Shown here: piece after piece, positions 22,988-33,215 of the stretch
Position numbering within the stretch: position 1 is the stretch's first letter
Layout: each line of letters starts with the position of its first letter
NCBI GenBank assembly: GCA_003550325.1
Contig: QKWP01000043.1
Span: forward strand, 528,025-592,024
Direction: 5' to 3'
From: Gigaspora rosea
Taxonomy: Eukaryota > Glomeromycota > Glomeromycetes > Diversisporales > Gigasporaceae
Length of the DNA stretch: 64,000 nucleotides
Made by a program: the position numbers and the translations under genes
The notes under the pieces: generated by a model
The model's input: the letters and a program-made list of their open reading frames with translations, nothing else
Database searches by the model: none
Told to the model about the DNA's origin: nothing

Positions 22988-23387
22988 TATATAGACCCAG
23001 ATTAGCTTACTTATTTGCGTGAGTAACACAACCCAAAAAAGAAAATCCAATTTTGTAAATAAACCAAGTGCGTGAAATAAAAATTTAGGGTTAGGGTCTT
23101 AACGTTAGAGGCTATAAGGTTAGAGTAATGTTTAATATATGTAAAATTTCATTCCCGTTATTTTTAATTAGTGCACCAAGATCGATTTAAACATTAGTTT
23201 TTGCGTATTTTCACTTTTTTCTTCTTTTACACGTGCTCGAATTCTTCGTCGAGCTGATCCGAAATAGTCAAAATTTGCACTCTCCGATTGGCTATTTCCT
23301 CTCCAGGAGCTTGTATTACCTGCGCAAATAAGTGGATGCGACACAGATAGGTTATTCTCCTGCCTATCGTGCAACTTATTTGCATGT
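22988..23387. other. Non-coding; TTAGGG tract
   Basis: TTTAGGGTTAGGGTCTTAACG near 23085 (fragment of the dispersed module). No gene supported. Confidence 0.45.
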
Positions 23388-23566
23388 GTTTGACTGCCGT
23401 CTCAGCAGGTTACAAGAAAGCCGTAAATATAACTGCGTCCCGTCAGGTCACAAAGACTGCATGCATATATGACTGTCATCCGACAGGCCACACAAGACAA
23501 ACTTACAAACCATGCCCAACCCTACTCTTCATGACTGTTGTCCTGATAGGCCACCCAGTGATACTA
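23388..23566. repeat. Diverged minisatellite of GACTG-GTCC-CAGG-CACA units
   Basis: Units begin at about 23391, 23431, 23470 and 23532 and share the pattern ACTG(C/T)(C)GTC, then CAGGTCACA or AGGCCACA. Spacing is 39-62 bp. Locally GC-richer than the flanks. Confidence 0.5.
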
Positions 23567-23730
23567 TATTAGGCAAGGGAGGGAGGGAACGATGTAACCA
23601 GACGAATGTCGGGTTTGCAGAAGAAACAAGTCTAATTTGCCAATATACCTCATTGGTACTGTATATGCTCTGAACAATACTACCAATTACTTTATATCTT
23701 ATACATATACTAACTGTTATTCTATTCTTA

Positions 23731-24146
23731 TAGGGATGTTAATAGAGTAAGGTACTTCAGAGTAACGGTGGAGTATAACCCACTCCATACCGGTGTGGTC
23801 TAGACATGACACCACCTTGGATTACTAAGATATTATTAATAGAAGTAATTACTCCAGAGTAATACTACTAATACAAAATGGATTATACTCCAGAGTGTTA
23901 TTATATATATACTTTTTACCGTATATCTCCAAAATAAGGTAGCATATTTTCAGGAAAATACCGTACTATAAACTCCGGAGTATTACATAGTGCTTAGCAC
24001 ATAGTACTCCAGGTTATACTCTGGGTTATACTCTGGGTTACACTTTGTAGTATGCTCTGATTCATACTTCAGTGTGGTGTGGTGTTAAGAGATACTCTGC
24101 CAGAGTATGCACCACACCACTTTGGAGCACTCCATTAACATCACTA
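23731..24146. mobile_element. hAT-type MITE, TAGGGATGTTAAT ends
   Basis: Ends TAGGGATGTTAATAGAGT and ACTCCATTAACATCACTA, with perfect duplications TATTCTTA at 23723-23730 and 24147-24154. The interior is filled with GAGTATA/TACTCC motifs in both orientations. It shares its terminal 10 bp with the element at 14111. Confidence 0.87.
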
Positions 24147-24222
24147 TATTCTTACCTCATATTCCTACTATACACTATACTTTCAAATGCAATTACCTCA
24201 TACTTACTTAATCATGATCGAC

Positions 24223-24300
24223 CTAACGATCGATCAGATGATTGAACATGTGATCATGACAGGGCGAGTCACATGTTCGAATCCGAGCTGATTCGAGACA
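24223..24300 (+). ncRNA. Possible tRNA-derived sequence (SINE head or tRNA relic)
   Basis: CATGTTCGAATCCGAG fits a B box / T-loop; GATCAGATGATTG upstream is a weak A box, and a CAT triplet sits at anticodon distance. The acceptor stem does not pair well. Low confidence. Confidence 0.25.
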
Positions 24301-24498
24301 AAAACTGCCTCGATACTTAACTTACATATTAAGCAGTTTTATATTGTCCAAGCAGTGTCCAAAGTGCGAAATAACACCCACCTGCGTATTAATTAATTGA
24401 CCTGCACATTATAAGGTGCGCGTTAATTCGGGACACCCATGAGCATTAATTTGAGACTGCTAGGCTGATTTTTTAAATTATAACCCCTTAATTATAAT

Positions 24499-24654
24499 AA
24501 TATTTGAAAAATGCTTTGAAACTAGGTTTGATACCAAGTAAATCTATTTTTAAGTTCTAAAAAAGTTGTTCTTCACATTGAGACGATTGTTAGGGCTCAA
24601 AAATAGGTTTACTTAGTATCAAACCTAATTCCAGCACACTTTTCAAGTATTAAT
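24499..24654. repeat. Inverted repeat of about 155 bp
   Basis: GGTTTGATACCAAGTAAA (about 24526) pairs with TTTACTTAGTATCAAACC (about 24608), extended by weaker flanking complementarity. Probable small MITE. Confidence 0.55.
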
Positions 24655-25099
24655 TTTTTTTATACAAGTGTATATTTTCGAGTATGCCCATGCACATTAT
24701 TTCGAAATAAATTTTAGGAGGTTTCGATTTTCAAAATAACAGTCATGACCGTTTTACAGTTCATATTTTATATATGGGTGCTTAAGGGCAGAAACTACAC
24801 CAAAAACAAAAAATGAGTTTTTATTAGATTTGGGTATATTTCGATGTAGTAAACATTTTCTATTATAAATGAAGATCGATTTGCATAATAAAAAGTCAAG
24901 ATAATGTAGAAGAAAAATTGTACTAAGGCCAAGTGCATCACCAGATCAGTCCGAAAATTGATTACTCAATTAGATATACCGTATCATATCACAGTATCAT
25001 GAATAAGCACTCTTTTTAAAAATTTAAACTTAATATAATATCTTGACAATTAATTAATCAAAGAAAATTTCTAAATTTACACACGTGTTTACACACAGG

Positions 25100-25350
25100 C
25101 AGTGTTGTCACTTGGACATTTTTTGGACATTTTGGACATTTTTTCAAATTAAAATTACTTAAAATTTTATTAAAATAATCTATTTTAATTTTTTCACCAA
25201 TGAGTCCACACCTAAAAAAAATATATAATTATATATTTTTTTAAATTACTTTATTGATTAGTTAAACATGGGACATAAATTAGACAATTTTGGACAATCT
25301 TGGACGTTGGACAAAAAACATAGTATGGATATGTCCAAGTAACAACACTG
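25100..25350. mobile_element. hAT-type MITE, CAGTGTTGTCAC ends
   Basis: Ends CAGTGTTGTCACTTGGACAT and ATGTCCAAGTAACAACACTG, flanked by perfect CACACAGG at 25092-25099 and 25351-25358. TTGGACA is repeated several times near both ends. Confidence 0.88.
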
Positions 25351-25358
25351 CACACAGG

Positions 25359-25994
25359 TGTTATTTGTAAATCCAAACATGCCAAATAACAAAAGAATTA
25401 AACCCTTTGCTTATAATTAGAGTAAGGGTGAGGTTTGGGATTAGGGTGAGGCATATTTTATACCAAAATTTTGCAAGGAATTTTTTTTGTTATGATAGAA
25501 GCCAAAAGGTGGTTTCATAATCAAAATTTTGAGAAATAACAATACTTCGTATGTACACACTAGTGTACATAATAATTCTCATTATAATATTGCTTATTTT
25601 TGTGCAACTAATTTATGCCCAAATAGGCTTTTGGCATGCCATTGGCATGCCACTATGGCATGCCTGTGACTATCTATTTGGGTGGTAAAAAGTAAATTCT
25701 GAAAAAGAGCATAGTTACTAAATGTTTGAAAACAATAATAAAAAATAAAAATAAATTTATTTTGCATAATCAAATTGTTTTGTCAACACGGATCAGCCTG
25801 AAGGGAAAAAAACAATTTTGCTATAAGATACTCTAACTCTAACCCCTCAAATTTGCGTTGAGCATTGTTCTAGGGCGATAATGAAAAAAACATTAACAAA
25901 TAAAAAAAGTTAAAAAATGGCATATCTTTAGAGGGTGCAACTATTATTCACATTTATATTGCAAAACATGCAAAAAAGTAGCGAAGAGAATATA
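25359..25994. other. Non-coding; TTAGGG module and short palindrome
   Basis: The dispersed module lies at 25417-25545 (AGAGTAAGGGTGAGGTTTGG at the start). CCCAAATAG...CTATTTGGG at 25618-25683 encloses three GGCATGCC motifs. No gene seen. Confidence 0.5.
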
Positions 25995-26336
25995 TGGAGT
26001 GCTCCGTATTAAAAGGGCCCATTTTTACATTTATCTCATTTTGAGATAATTGAGTTTAACCATTTGTTTTGATTTTCGGACTGATCCGGGATTAATTAAA
26101 TTTCATGATTTTGATTGGTTAAAGACGGCAGGTGACTATCGGATAATCTCATGACGTGTTGGCTCTACGCTGCCTCATGAAATTTTTCTTTTTGCATTAT
26201 CTTGATTTTTTATTATGCAAATCGACTTTCATTAATAATTGAAAAATATCAATCATGTCAAAATTTATATGAATTTAATAAAAACTCATTTTTCAAAAAA
26301 TTGTAAAAATGAGCCCTTTAAATACGGAGCACTCCA
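25995..26336. mobile_element. TA-flanked MITE, TGGAGTGCTCCG ends
   Basis: Ends TGGAGTGCTCCGTATTAAAA and its near complement (CGGAGCACTCCA), flanked by TA at 25993-25994 and 26337-26338. The terminal repeat is about 35 bp with few mismatches. Mariner-like by target site. Confidence 0.75.
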
Positions 26337-27121
26337 TATAAGTAAATGTGATAATTTTAAAGAGAACCTCCAAATAATAAAGTTAATATTATGGTAATAT
26401 ATAACAATAATCATAAATTTATCTGTATCACACCTGTGAATAATAAAGTGTACCACAGAAGGTTATGGAATTTTTACACGATTTATTTGATTATCTGTGC
26501 ATTTTGCAAACTACCATATTTTCAGGACCGCTGAACGGAAACCTTAACAACTATATTATAATTCATTGTAGTTCCTTGCTTAATAATGCCAACTTCGAAG
26601 GCTTGTCATATCCACTGATTTGATTTTTAGGTGTCTTTTTTCGATAAACCATTATACAAACTTCTACTATTAAGTGACGTGAAGAATAACAAACGAAACC
26701 TTCAAATAAAATAGTTTTTTGGCCTCTATATGAGATAAATAAGCAATAAATATTCAAAGAACAGCTATGCCAAGCTGTAAAAAGAAGCACTATTACTAGT
26801 TGTTGAAGCGTTTTGGTATTTTCAGATAGAAAAGGATTAGTTTGTCAGTTGTATAATGGGTAAGGGTAAATTCGGAAGAACTTTTCATAAAAGCTACCTT
26901 TTTAACTTACTTTCAGCTAATAATTAAACATGTAGAAATTACAATATTCTATACACTTAATTATAGATTATAAGTAAGTTTAAAAGACCGTTGTTGTCAA
27001 AACTCACTTTGTAATAGCAAATAATTCTCGATCATGATTGGCTAATTTTGGGTTGAAACCAAATCAGTGAATATGTTGCATGATTATTTACAAATCATTT
27101 TATAGTAATACAAGTGTTTGT

Positions 27122-27141
27122 GGGGGCGCCAGCGGCGCCCC
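27122..27141. repeat. GC-only perfect hairpin
   Basis: GGGGCGCC-AGC-GGCGCCCC, an 8-bp stem with a 3-nt loop, stands alone in DNA with very low GC. Confidence 0.6.
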
Positions 27142-27636
27142 TTAGAGAACACATTTTTAAAATAATAAACACTCCCAAAAAATTATCAACATAGTGATTT
27201 CATTAGTATAGCATATATGTTATAGCTATAATATCGTAGTAGTTATTTCTTTAAGTATAGACCAAATTTGGTTATTATCGATCGCACCTTATCTAGTACT
27301 GATTGCCAATATACTTATTTTAGATTTTTCTTTAACTTGATCTAGAACTATTATAGTATTAATACAAAAACATTGAGTTTTTTAATAGTTTTTGAATTAG
27401 TATAATAATTTTTACTATTATATGAGTACTGCCAAGTAAAAATGTATACTAAAGTTTTTTTTAAATATTTATAAAGGTTTTCATTATCAATATACTGGAT
27501 AACAAAAAAATTAAACAACAATCAAATAGGAATGCCATATTGAAATGTTAATGCTGTAATTTTATAGTCTTTTGTTTCTCAAAATCTAAACCTAACAACT
27601 TGTATTTTTTTTAACTAAGTTAAAAAAAAAAAAAAA

Positions 27637-27657
27637 NNNNNNNNNNNNNNNNNNNNN
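27637..27657. other. Assembly gap (21 N)
   Basis: N-run between two A-homopolymers; the true length is unknown. Confidence 0.95.
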
Positions 27658-28616
27658 AAAAAAAAAAAAAAGAATGCTTAGAGTTCTGCCTTTAGATCCA
27701 AGTAAGTTAAATGATTTTCTAGTTAACTTTCATTTCAAAAAATAAACAAGGTAAATTTCTTAACTTCGTGTCTCATCTACCTTTTTGAAGATAGTTGATT
27801 AGAATCTATAAGCAAGTTAAGTAAAAAAATAATGCAGCAGCCAATTAGATTTCGCCAAATTTCATAGCTCTTTCTAGATCTCTGATATTAAATTTGGTAT
27901 ATGCCCAACTGCATACCAAATTAGGACAATGTAAATTACACCTTATATAGTATTCAGAAAATTCTAGATTATAAGTTACACTAAATATCAGCCAATTAAA
28001 TAACGAATACTAAATAAAATTAAATAAAATTATAAGTTGGGCAAAAATTGTTCAACCGAGCAAATCAACACGTCCGCTTCGTGGCGTATCAGCCAATGAT
28101 TTGCCCGGTTGAGGCAATTTACCAAAATTTGCGACAATTTATGATCATGATTGGTAAGGAGTAGTCAGTTAAAAAGAGTTTGGCGGATAACGAATATTAC
28201 AGTATGTAGAAAAATATAAGATATATATATAATATTAAATATATAAAATAAAATAAATAAAAAAAAAATTAAATTAAAAATGCGAAGCAGAAAATTAAAT
28301 TATTATACTGTAAATTTCGTAGAAATTATATATAACTTTATTTATTTTGTTTATTTGTTTTAAATACGTACATATAAATAAAATAATACAGATATTTAAT
28401 TTAAATATTATGCAGATCAATATGGTTTGAGTGAGCAAAACAGTATATTACAAACCAATTTTTAAAATCTGTACCATACTGATTTGGTGTTATATATTAG
28501 CGTTAGGGTTAGGAATTATATAGCTGATCAGTATGGTATAGTTTTTAAAAATCAGCTTGTACTTGGTATTGCGAATATCAGTATGGTACGATATGCCAGA
28601 TCAGCATGATATGGAT

Positions 28617-29546
28617 AGGACCCCGAAAAACTCTGATACAACTCAGATGATTCTAAAAAAGGAAATTTTGCATAGAATTTCACTAAACGTTGAATTTTTA
28701 TATAGTAAATTTTCAAATTTTGCTCTATTTTATCCCTTAGATTGTAGTAGAACACAGGCAAATTTGCCTGCGTTTTTGCACTTTTTTAGCTCTGATTTAC
28801 TTTTTTAAAATGCTAAAATAATNATTTTATCCCTTAGATTGTAGTAGAACACAGGCAAATTTGCCTGCGTTTTTGCACTTTTTTAGCTCTGATTTACTTT
28901 TTTAAAATGCTAAAATAATTAAATAAAACTTTGTACAATTATATTTGAAAATAAGGATTACTTTTTAGCAAAATTAGTTTTTATATTATAAGAAAATAAA
29001 TTATAGTTACATATAAGCTGAAAATAGATAATTTTAAGAAAAAATTTTTTTAAAAAATGTTATTACAATTTTTCTGCGATCTTATTTAGTTTTAGTTTTA
29101 GAACTATAGTTCTTAAGACAATATTGTAGTTTATATAAAGGATGACAACTTTCATTATTGCAACTTTAATGATTTACTTGTAAAAATTAAGACTTGTATT
29201 AGAAGTAAAGATTTTTTTTATAGACGGGAACATATAAAATTTGAAAAAATCTAAAGAAAAATTTTAATAGTAAAAATGCCAATACAAGAACTTTAAACAT
29301 TTATTATATTAAAGTTTTCTAATGATTTTAAAAAAATTTTATAACAAAGTTACTAAACAAAACTTAAAGAATATTTTTTACTTAGAAAAAATATGGCAAA
29401 ATCAATATTTAAAATTTTATTAAAAATTTTAAAATACGCAGGCAAATTTGCCTGTGTTACAATCTAAGGGATATATCTATTTGGCTAAAATACTGCTAAA
29501 ATTATAAAACTTAGATCTGAGTTGTATCAGAGTTCTTCGGGGTCCT
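28617..29546. mobile_element. Non-autonomous DNA transposon, AGGACCCCGAA ends
   Basis: Ends AGGACCCCGAAAAACTCTGA and the complement (TCAGAGTTCTTCGGGGTCCT), a terminal repeat of about 30 bp. The outside 8-mers ATATGGAT and GTATAGAT match at six positions. GCAGGCAAATTTGCCTG is repeated inside in both orientations. An artefactual 96-bp duplication around N at 28823 inflates its length. Confidence 0.65.
28727..28919. other. Exact 96-bp duplication around a single N (assembly artefact)
   Basis: 28727-28822 and 28824-28919 read identically and are separated only by N at 28823. Two other single Ns (44126, 47435) show the same pattern. Confidence 0.85.
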
Positions 29547-29713
29547 GTATAGATGCAATTTTATCAAACCGTACTATACTGATCTGCATAAATATAGTCA
29601 AAACAGTATGGTACATATATTTAAAAATCGTACCATACTGATTTGCTATTATATTAAATCTATATATTAGCTGAACAGTATGGTATGATTTGATAAAATC
29701 TATACCATACCAT

Positions 29714-30229
29714 ACAGATCTGGTAGCTATACAACAAAATTGACAGGACTTAGGATCCATTTTCCTGTCATGTAACTTTCCAGCATCAATTGTCTTTGAG
29801 AAAAAAATTGATTTCATTAGGGTTTGGGTCCATTTTGGTGGTTAGAAGGTGCATTATTTAGCAAAATCGTGCGAGGAAACTTTTTTGTTAGGCCAGAAAG
29901 ATGAATTGCTAGTATAAATCTTAAGATAAATATGATTTTTGCAAAACAAAAATTTCTTTACTTTACACCTGATCCTAATTTTTAATTGGCTGATTGACGT
30001 CAGAATATCACGTGGCCAGAAAATTGTTCAAGCATTGATTCTTTCATTTTTGATATATTATCAAAATTGAATGTTAATATCTACAATAAAGAAAATTTAG
30101 TATAATAAAAACATTGAAAAATATATTATGCGTGAAAACTTATATTAAAGATATCTAGTCCGCTATCAATTATTCAAGAAAACAAATATAACGATAAAAA
30201 AATGTAAAAATTGTATAGCTACCAGATCC
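29714..30229. mobile_element. Element bounded by inverted GGTAGCTATACAA
   Basis: GATCTGGTAGCTATACAA (29718) and TTGTATAGCTACCAGATC (30211) are exact complements. The interior has a TTAGGG-module fragment (29815-29960). Target duplication not resolved. Confidence 0.5.
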
Positions 30230-30763
30230 GTATGGTATAGTATAGTGTGGATTTTATCAAAGCGTACTATACTGTTCTGCTAATATATATATATATTTAA
30301 TATAATAGCAGATCAATATGGTACGGTTTGATAAAATTGCATCCATACCATACTGATACTCTATAATCCCCTTGTACTATACTGTTAGTTCGTTCATATC
30401 ATACTGTTGGCTGTAATTTCTAAAAAATCACAATATCATAGTAATGATTAGTAACAACGATAAACCAATGCAAAAAAAAAAAAGAGTTAAAGCAAAAAGT
30501 TCTTTGAACTATGTGCTCTGCACCTTATATGACTTAACAATAAGCATGTTTGATCAGTTATAAATACTGGTATTATATTTTTCACTATGTTGTAGAAACT
30601 ATCTCAGCAATGAATTTTGATATGAAACCACTGAAATACCTCAGTGGTTTCATATTAAAAATCAATACTAAAATAGTTTCTACGACATGTATACTTTTTA
30701 CTAGTTAATATTAATTCCAGTACAATTTTGACGTATTTCGACTTATAATGAGACGCTTGACTA

Positions 30764-31011
30764 TAGATGCTGGTGAAATTAAGCAGTTTCACCAGGTGAA
30801 ATGGTGAAATAGTTTCACCAGAATTACACCAAAATAAAAATTTGGTGAAATGGTGAAATGGTAAATTGGTGAAACGGTGTAATGGTGAAACGGTGAATTG
30901 GTGAAACGGTGAATTGGTGAATTGGTGAATTGGTGAATTGGTGAATTGGTGATTGGTGAATTGGTGAAATGGTGAAACGGTGAACTGGTGAATTGGTGAA
31001 TTGGTAAAACG
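30764..31011. repeat. 8-bp minisatellite GGTGAATT, locus 1
   Basis: TAGATGCTGGTGAAA is followed by about twenty GGTGAATT/GGTGAAAC units (densest 30840-31010). Because 24 bp is three units, every frame is an 8-residue periodic peptide, so the long minus-strand ORFs here are not genes. Locus 2 is at 36730-36945 in the opposite orientation. Confidence 0.75.
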
Positions 31012-31208
31012 GGCGCAGTCCAAAATTTCCGGATTTTACACAAAAGTCATCTCAAAATTTCGATTATGAAACAATCTTTTGGCTTTTAACAAAAAATATT
31101 TCTTGCGAAATTTTGCTATAAACTACGTCACCCCAATCCCAAACCACCCTTACCCTAACTATAAGCAAGGGCTTAAAGTAACATCCGGAAATTTTGGACT
31201 GCACCCTG
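31012..31208. mobile_element. MITE with GCAGTCCAAAATTTCCGG ends
   Basis: GCAGTCCAAAATTTCCGGAT at the left and CCGGAAATTTTGGACTGC at the right are complementary. The interior is the TTAGGG module in reverse (CCACCCTTACCCTAAC near 31143). It lies inside the minisatellite element. Confidence 0.65.
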
Positions 31209-31499
31209 ATGCTGTTATGGTGATTTGGTGAAACGGTTCAGTCTTCTAAAAAAGAAGCACTTTTGCTTTCAATTAGATACACGAGATCGACTAACTTGTT
31301 TGGTGTTAGAATAAATTAAGGTAAAGTTACTTGCTTCTGCACTTTACAGATTTTATTTTTAAATTGTGCATTTTGTGATCTAAATTCGAACTTACCGTAA
31401 GCAATCATTATTCAAACTTTGCCTTATACTAAAATACAGTACTAGTCGTTTTACTAAAACTAAATTGAAATATCTTATTAACAAACCATTTTTTATATA

Positions 31500-32135
31500 T
31501 TGCTATGAACATGACGTAGGTACTGAGAAAAAGCATTTTATTGATATTTAAAATCTGCTGAAGGTTGCGACCCTGACGGAAAATTGAATCTCAGATTCTA
31601 TTACGGGAGTGTGGGCCGAAAAAAAAATGTAAAGAAGGCATTTGAATGTTTATTTTAAATCTGCTGAAGATGCTAATTTTGGTGAAAAGTCGTAGTCTTT
31701 GATATATTGTATAGGCACTGATATAGGAATTGGCACTGCTAAAGACAAAAAAAGCGTTTGAATGGTTTTTAAAATATGTAGAATGCAGTAATTCTATTAG
31801 ATAATTTAGTCATAAGAATCTGCAATAAAAATGGTATAGGCGTTACAAAAAGTATGACATTTGAACAGTATTCAAAATCTGTTAAAGGAGATGATCTTAA
31901 TGGACGACACAGCCTTGTGTTTTACTATAAGAATGGTTTTTACACTACTAAAGATGAAAGAAGTGGTATTTAGGAAAATACATTCTTGGATCTTCTATGA
32001 GAACGTATAGGTACTGCTGAAGATGAAAAGAAAGCGTTTGAATGGTATTAAAATCTGCTGAAGATGGCGACTATAATTTTGGTTGTTGCTATGAATATGG
32101 CGTCGGTACTGCTAAAAAAAAAAAAAAAAAAAAGT
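31500..32135 (+). pseudogene. Sel1-repeat protein, degenerate
   Basis: The plus strand repeatedly encodes pieces of the Sel1-like repeat (about 36 residues, helix-turn-helix, protein-protein adaptor): GTAEDEKKAFEWY, a stop, then KSAEDGDYNFGCCYEYGVGTA near 32010-32115, with weaker copies at about 31500, 31640, 31730 and 31850. Stops and frameshifts interrupt every unit. At least five units remain in order. Sel1 proteins are expanded in some mycorrhizal fungi; this copy cannot be translated. Confidence 0.7.
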
Positions 32136-32575
32136 ATTTCCTGGGAAATATATAGTGCATTTATTTACGGAGGGTTTTACTACATTGTAATATTTGTAAT
32201 TTTTATGTGATCAAATAAAATTATTTTATGAATGATTTTTTTTTATTTTTATTTTGAAAGTGTTACATATCGGTTCAAGAAATAAATATATTTAAGATTA
32301 GGTCAATATAAAAAAGACTAAGACGAATTGAAATTTTGGCATATTTATTCAGTTGATTACTAACTGATTGTTATTAATATCGTCTCTCTTTTCGATTATT
32401 TCAATTCTAATTTCTTAATAATAATACCCAACATTAAATAGTTCATATATATTATACTGTACAGTACATAACCGCAGATTTTTGATAATATTCAGGCATC
32501 TTATCCTTTGCAATTCCAATTCATTTATGATAACAATACCCAGCATTACACGTTCCATCAAGTTAATAAAACCTA
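32136..32575. other. Non-coding
   Basis: An A-run (32114-32133) and AT-rich DNA; nothing further recognised. Confidence 0.5.
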
Positions 32576-32652
32576 CACTGGTGAATTTTAAAAATTCGAC
32601 ATGTCGAATGGCAACATTCGACTACCATTCGACATGTCAAAATTTACCAGTG
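32576..32652. mobile_element. 77-bp CACTA-like MITE
   Basis: Begins CACTGGTGAATTTT and ends AAATTTACCAGTG, flanked by CTA at 32573-32575 and 32653-32655. CACTR termini with a 3-bp duplication fit the CACTA (EnSpm) group. The interior is a palindrome of ATTCGACATGTCGAAT type. Confidence 0.7.
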
Positions 32653-32655
32653 CTA

Positions 32656-33215
32656 GCAAATTTTTGGTGGTAAATCAATGCCTTATGTTCATTCTTTTCT
32701 AATGCTCTATGCTACCTTCAACATCCGGATTCATTGATATGTTTTTCTTCACTTCGCCTGCATGTATAATAGAATAAATAGAATGCTAATAAGTGTTAAT
32801 GATATATTTCTTTGTTATAAATCCAAAATACTCTAATCTATGGTTTCGGTTAGAATCATGGCCTTAATTTGGGCCTACTTCAAAATTACTTCACCTGGAC
32901 TTTTTAGCCTTCACGTATATAAGCCTGGTTGCAAGAGGAGTTAAAATTTTAAAGTTGTAAGTTTAGGTTTTGAAACTACTGATCTTAAAAGTAGGTTCGC
33001 AACAAATGAATTGGATTTGTTTAAATATCGTACTATATAATTTTTTTTTTTTTTTTTTTTTGGCTTTTTGTCATTCACATTCCAATAATAAGAAATTTTT
33101 ACGCCGTATATTACTATTAAATGTCGATTTACCTTAAACCTTATATTTATTAATATCGAATAAATGAAAAAAAATTTATTACATGCATGATTAAAATACT
33201 AATATAATAAATTTT
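32656..33215. other. 3' flank of the hAT gene, no gene
   Basis: T-homopolymer at 33041-33060. I could not identify the left terminal repeat of the hAT element here. Confidence 0.5.

Larger units (their letters stand above)
26339..28439. other. Non-coding AT-rich DNA with an assembly gap
   Basis: Holds a GC-rich hairpin at 27122-27141, a 21-N gap at 27637-27657 inside an A-run, and an inverted repeat at 28044-28140 (CAACCGAGCAAATCA against TGATTTGCCCGGTTG). No gene is supported; a 75-codon minus-strand frame at 26563-26790 has no recognisable domain. Confidence 0.5.
28440..30410. repeat. Cluster of AGTATGGTA / TACCATACT motifs around nested elements
   Basis: More than fifteen copies of AGTATGGTA or close variants in both orientations occur at 28440-28620, 29560-29720 and 30215-30400, outside the two nested elements. 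They look like one older element's subterminal repeats split by later insertions. TTAGGGTTAGG lies near 28503. Confidence 0.55.

Noticed and set aside
26563-26790. 75-codon minus-strand ORF (ending PSKLALLSKELQ)
   Set aside because: The frame can be extended upstream to about 90 codons, but there is no domain, splice support or conserved motif; too weak to annotate.
30655-31043. Two long minus-strand ORFs rich in HQFTNSPI
   Set aside because: They translate the 8-bp GGTGAATT minisatellite; any frame is open, so they are not genes.
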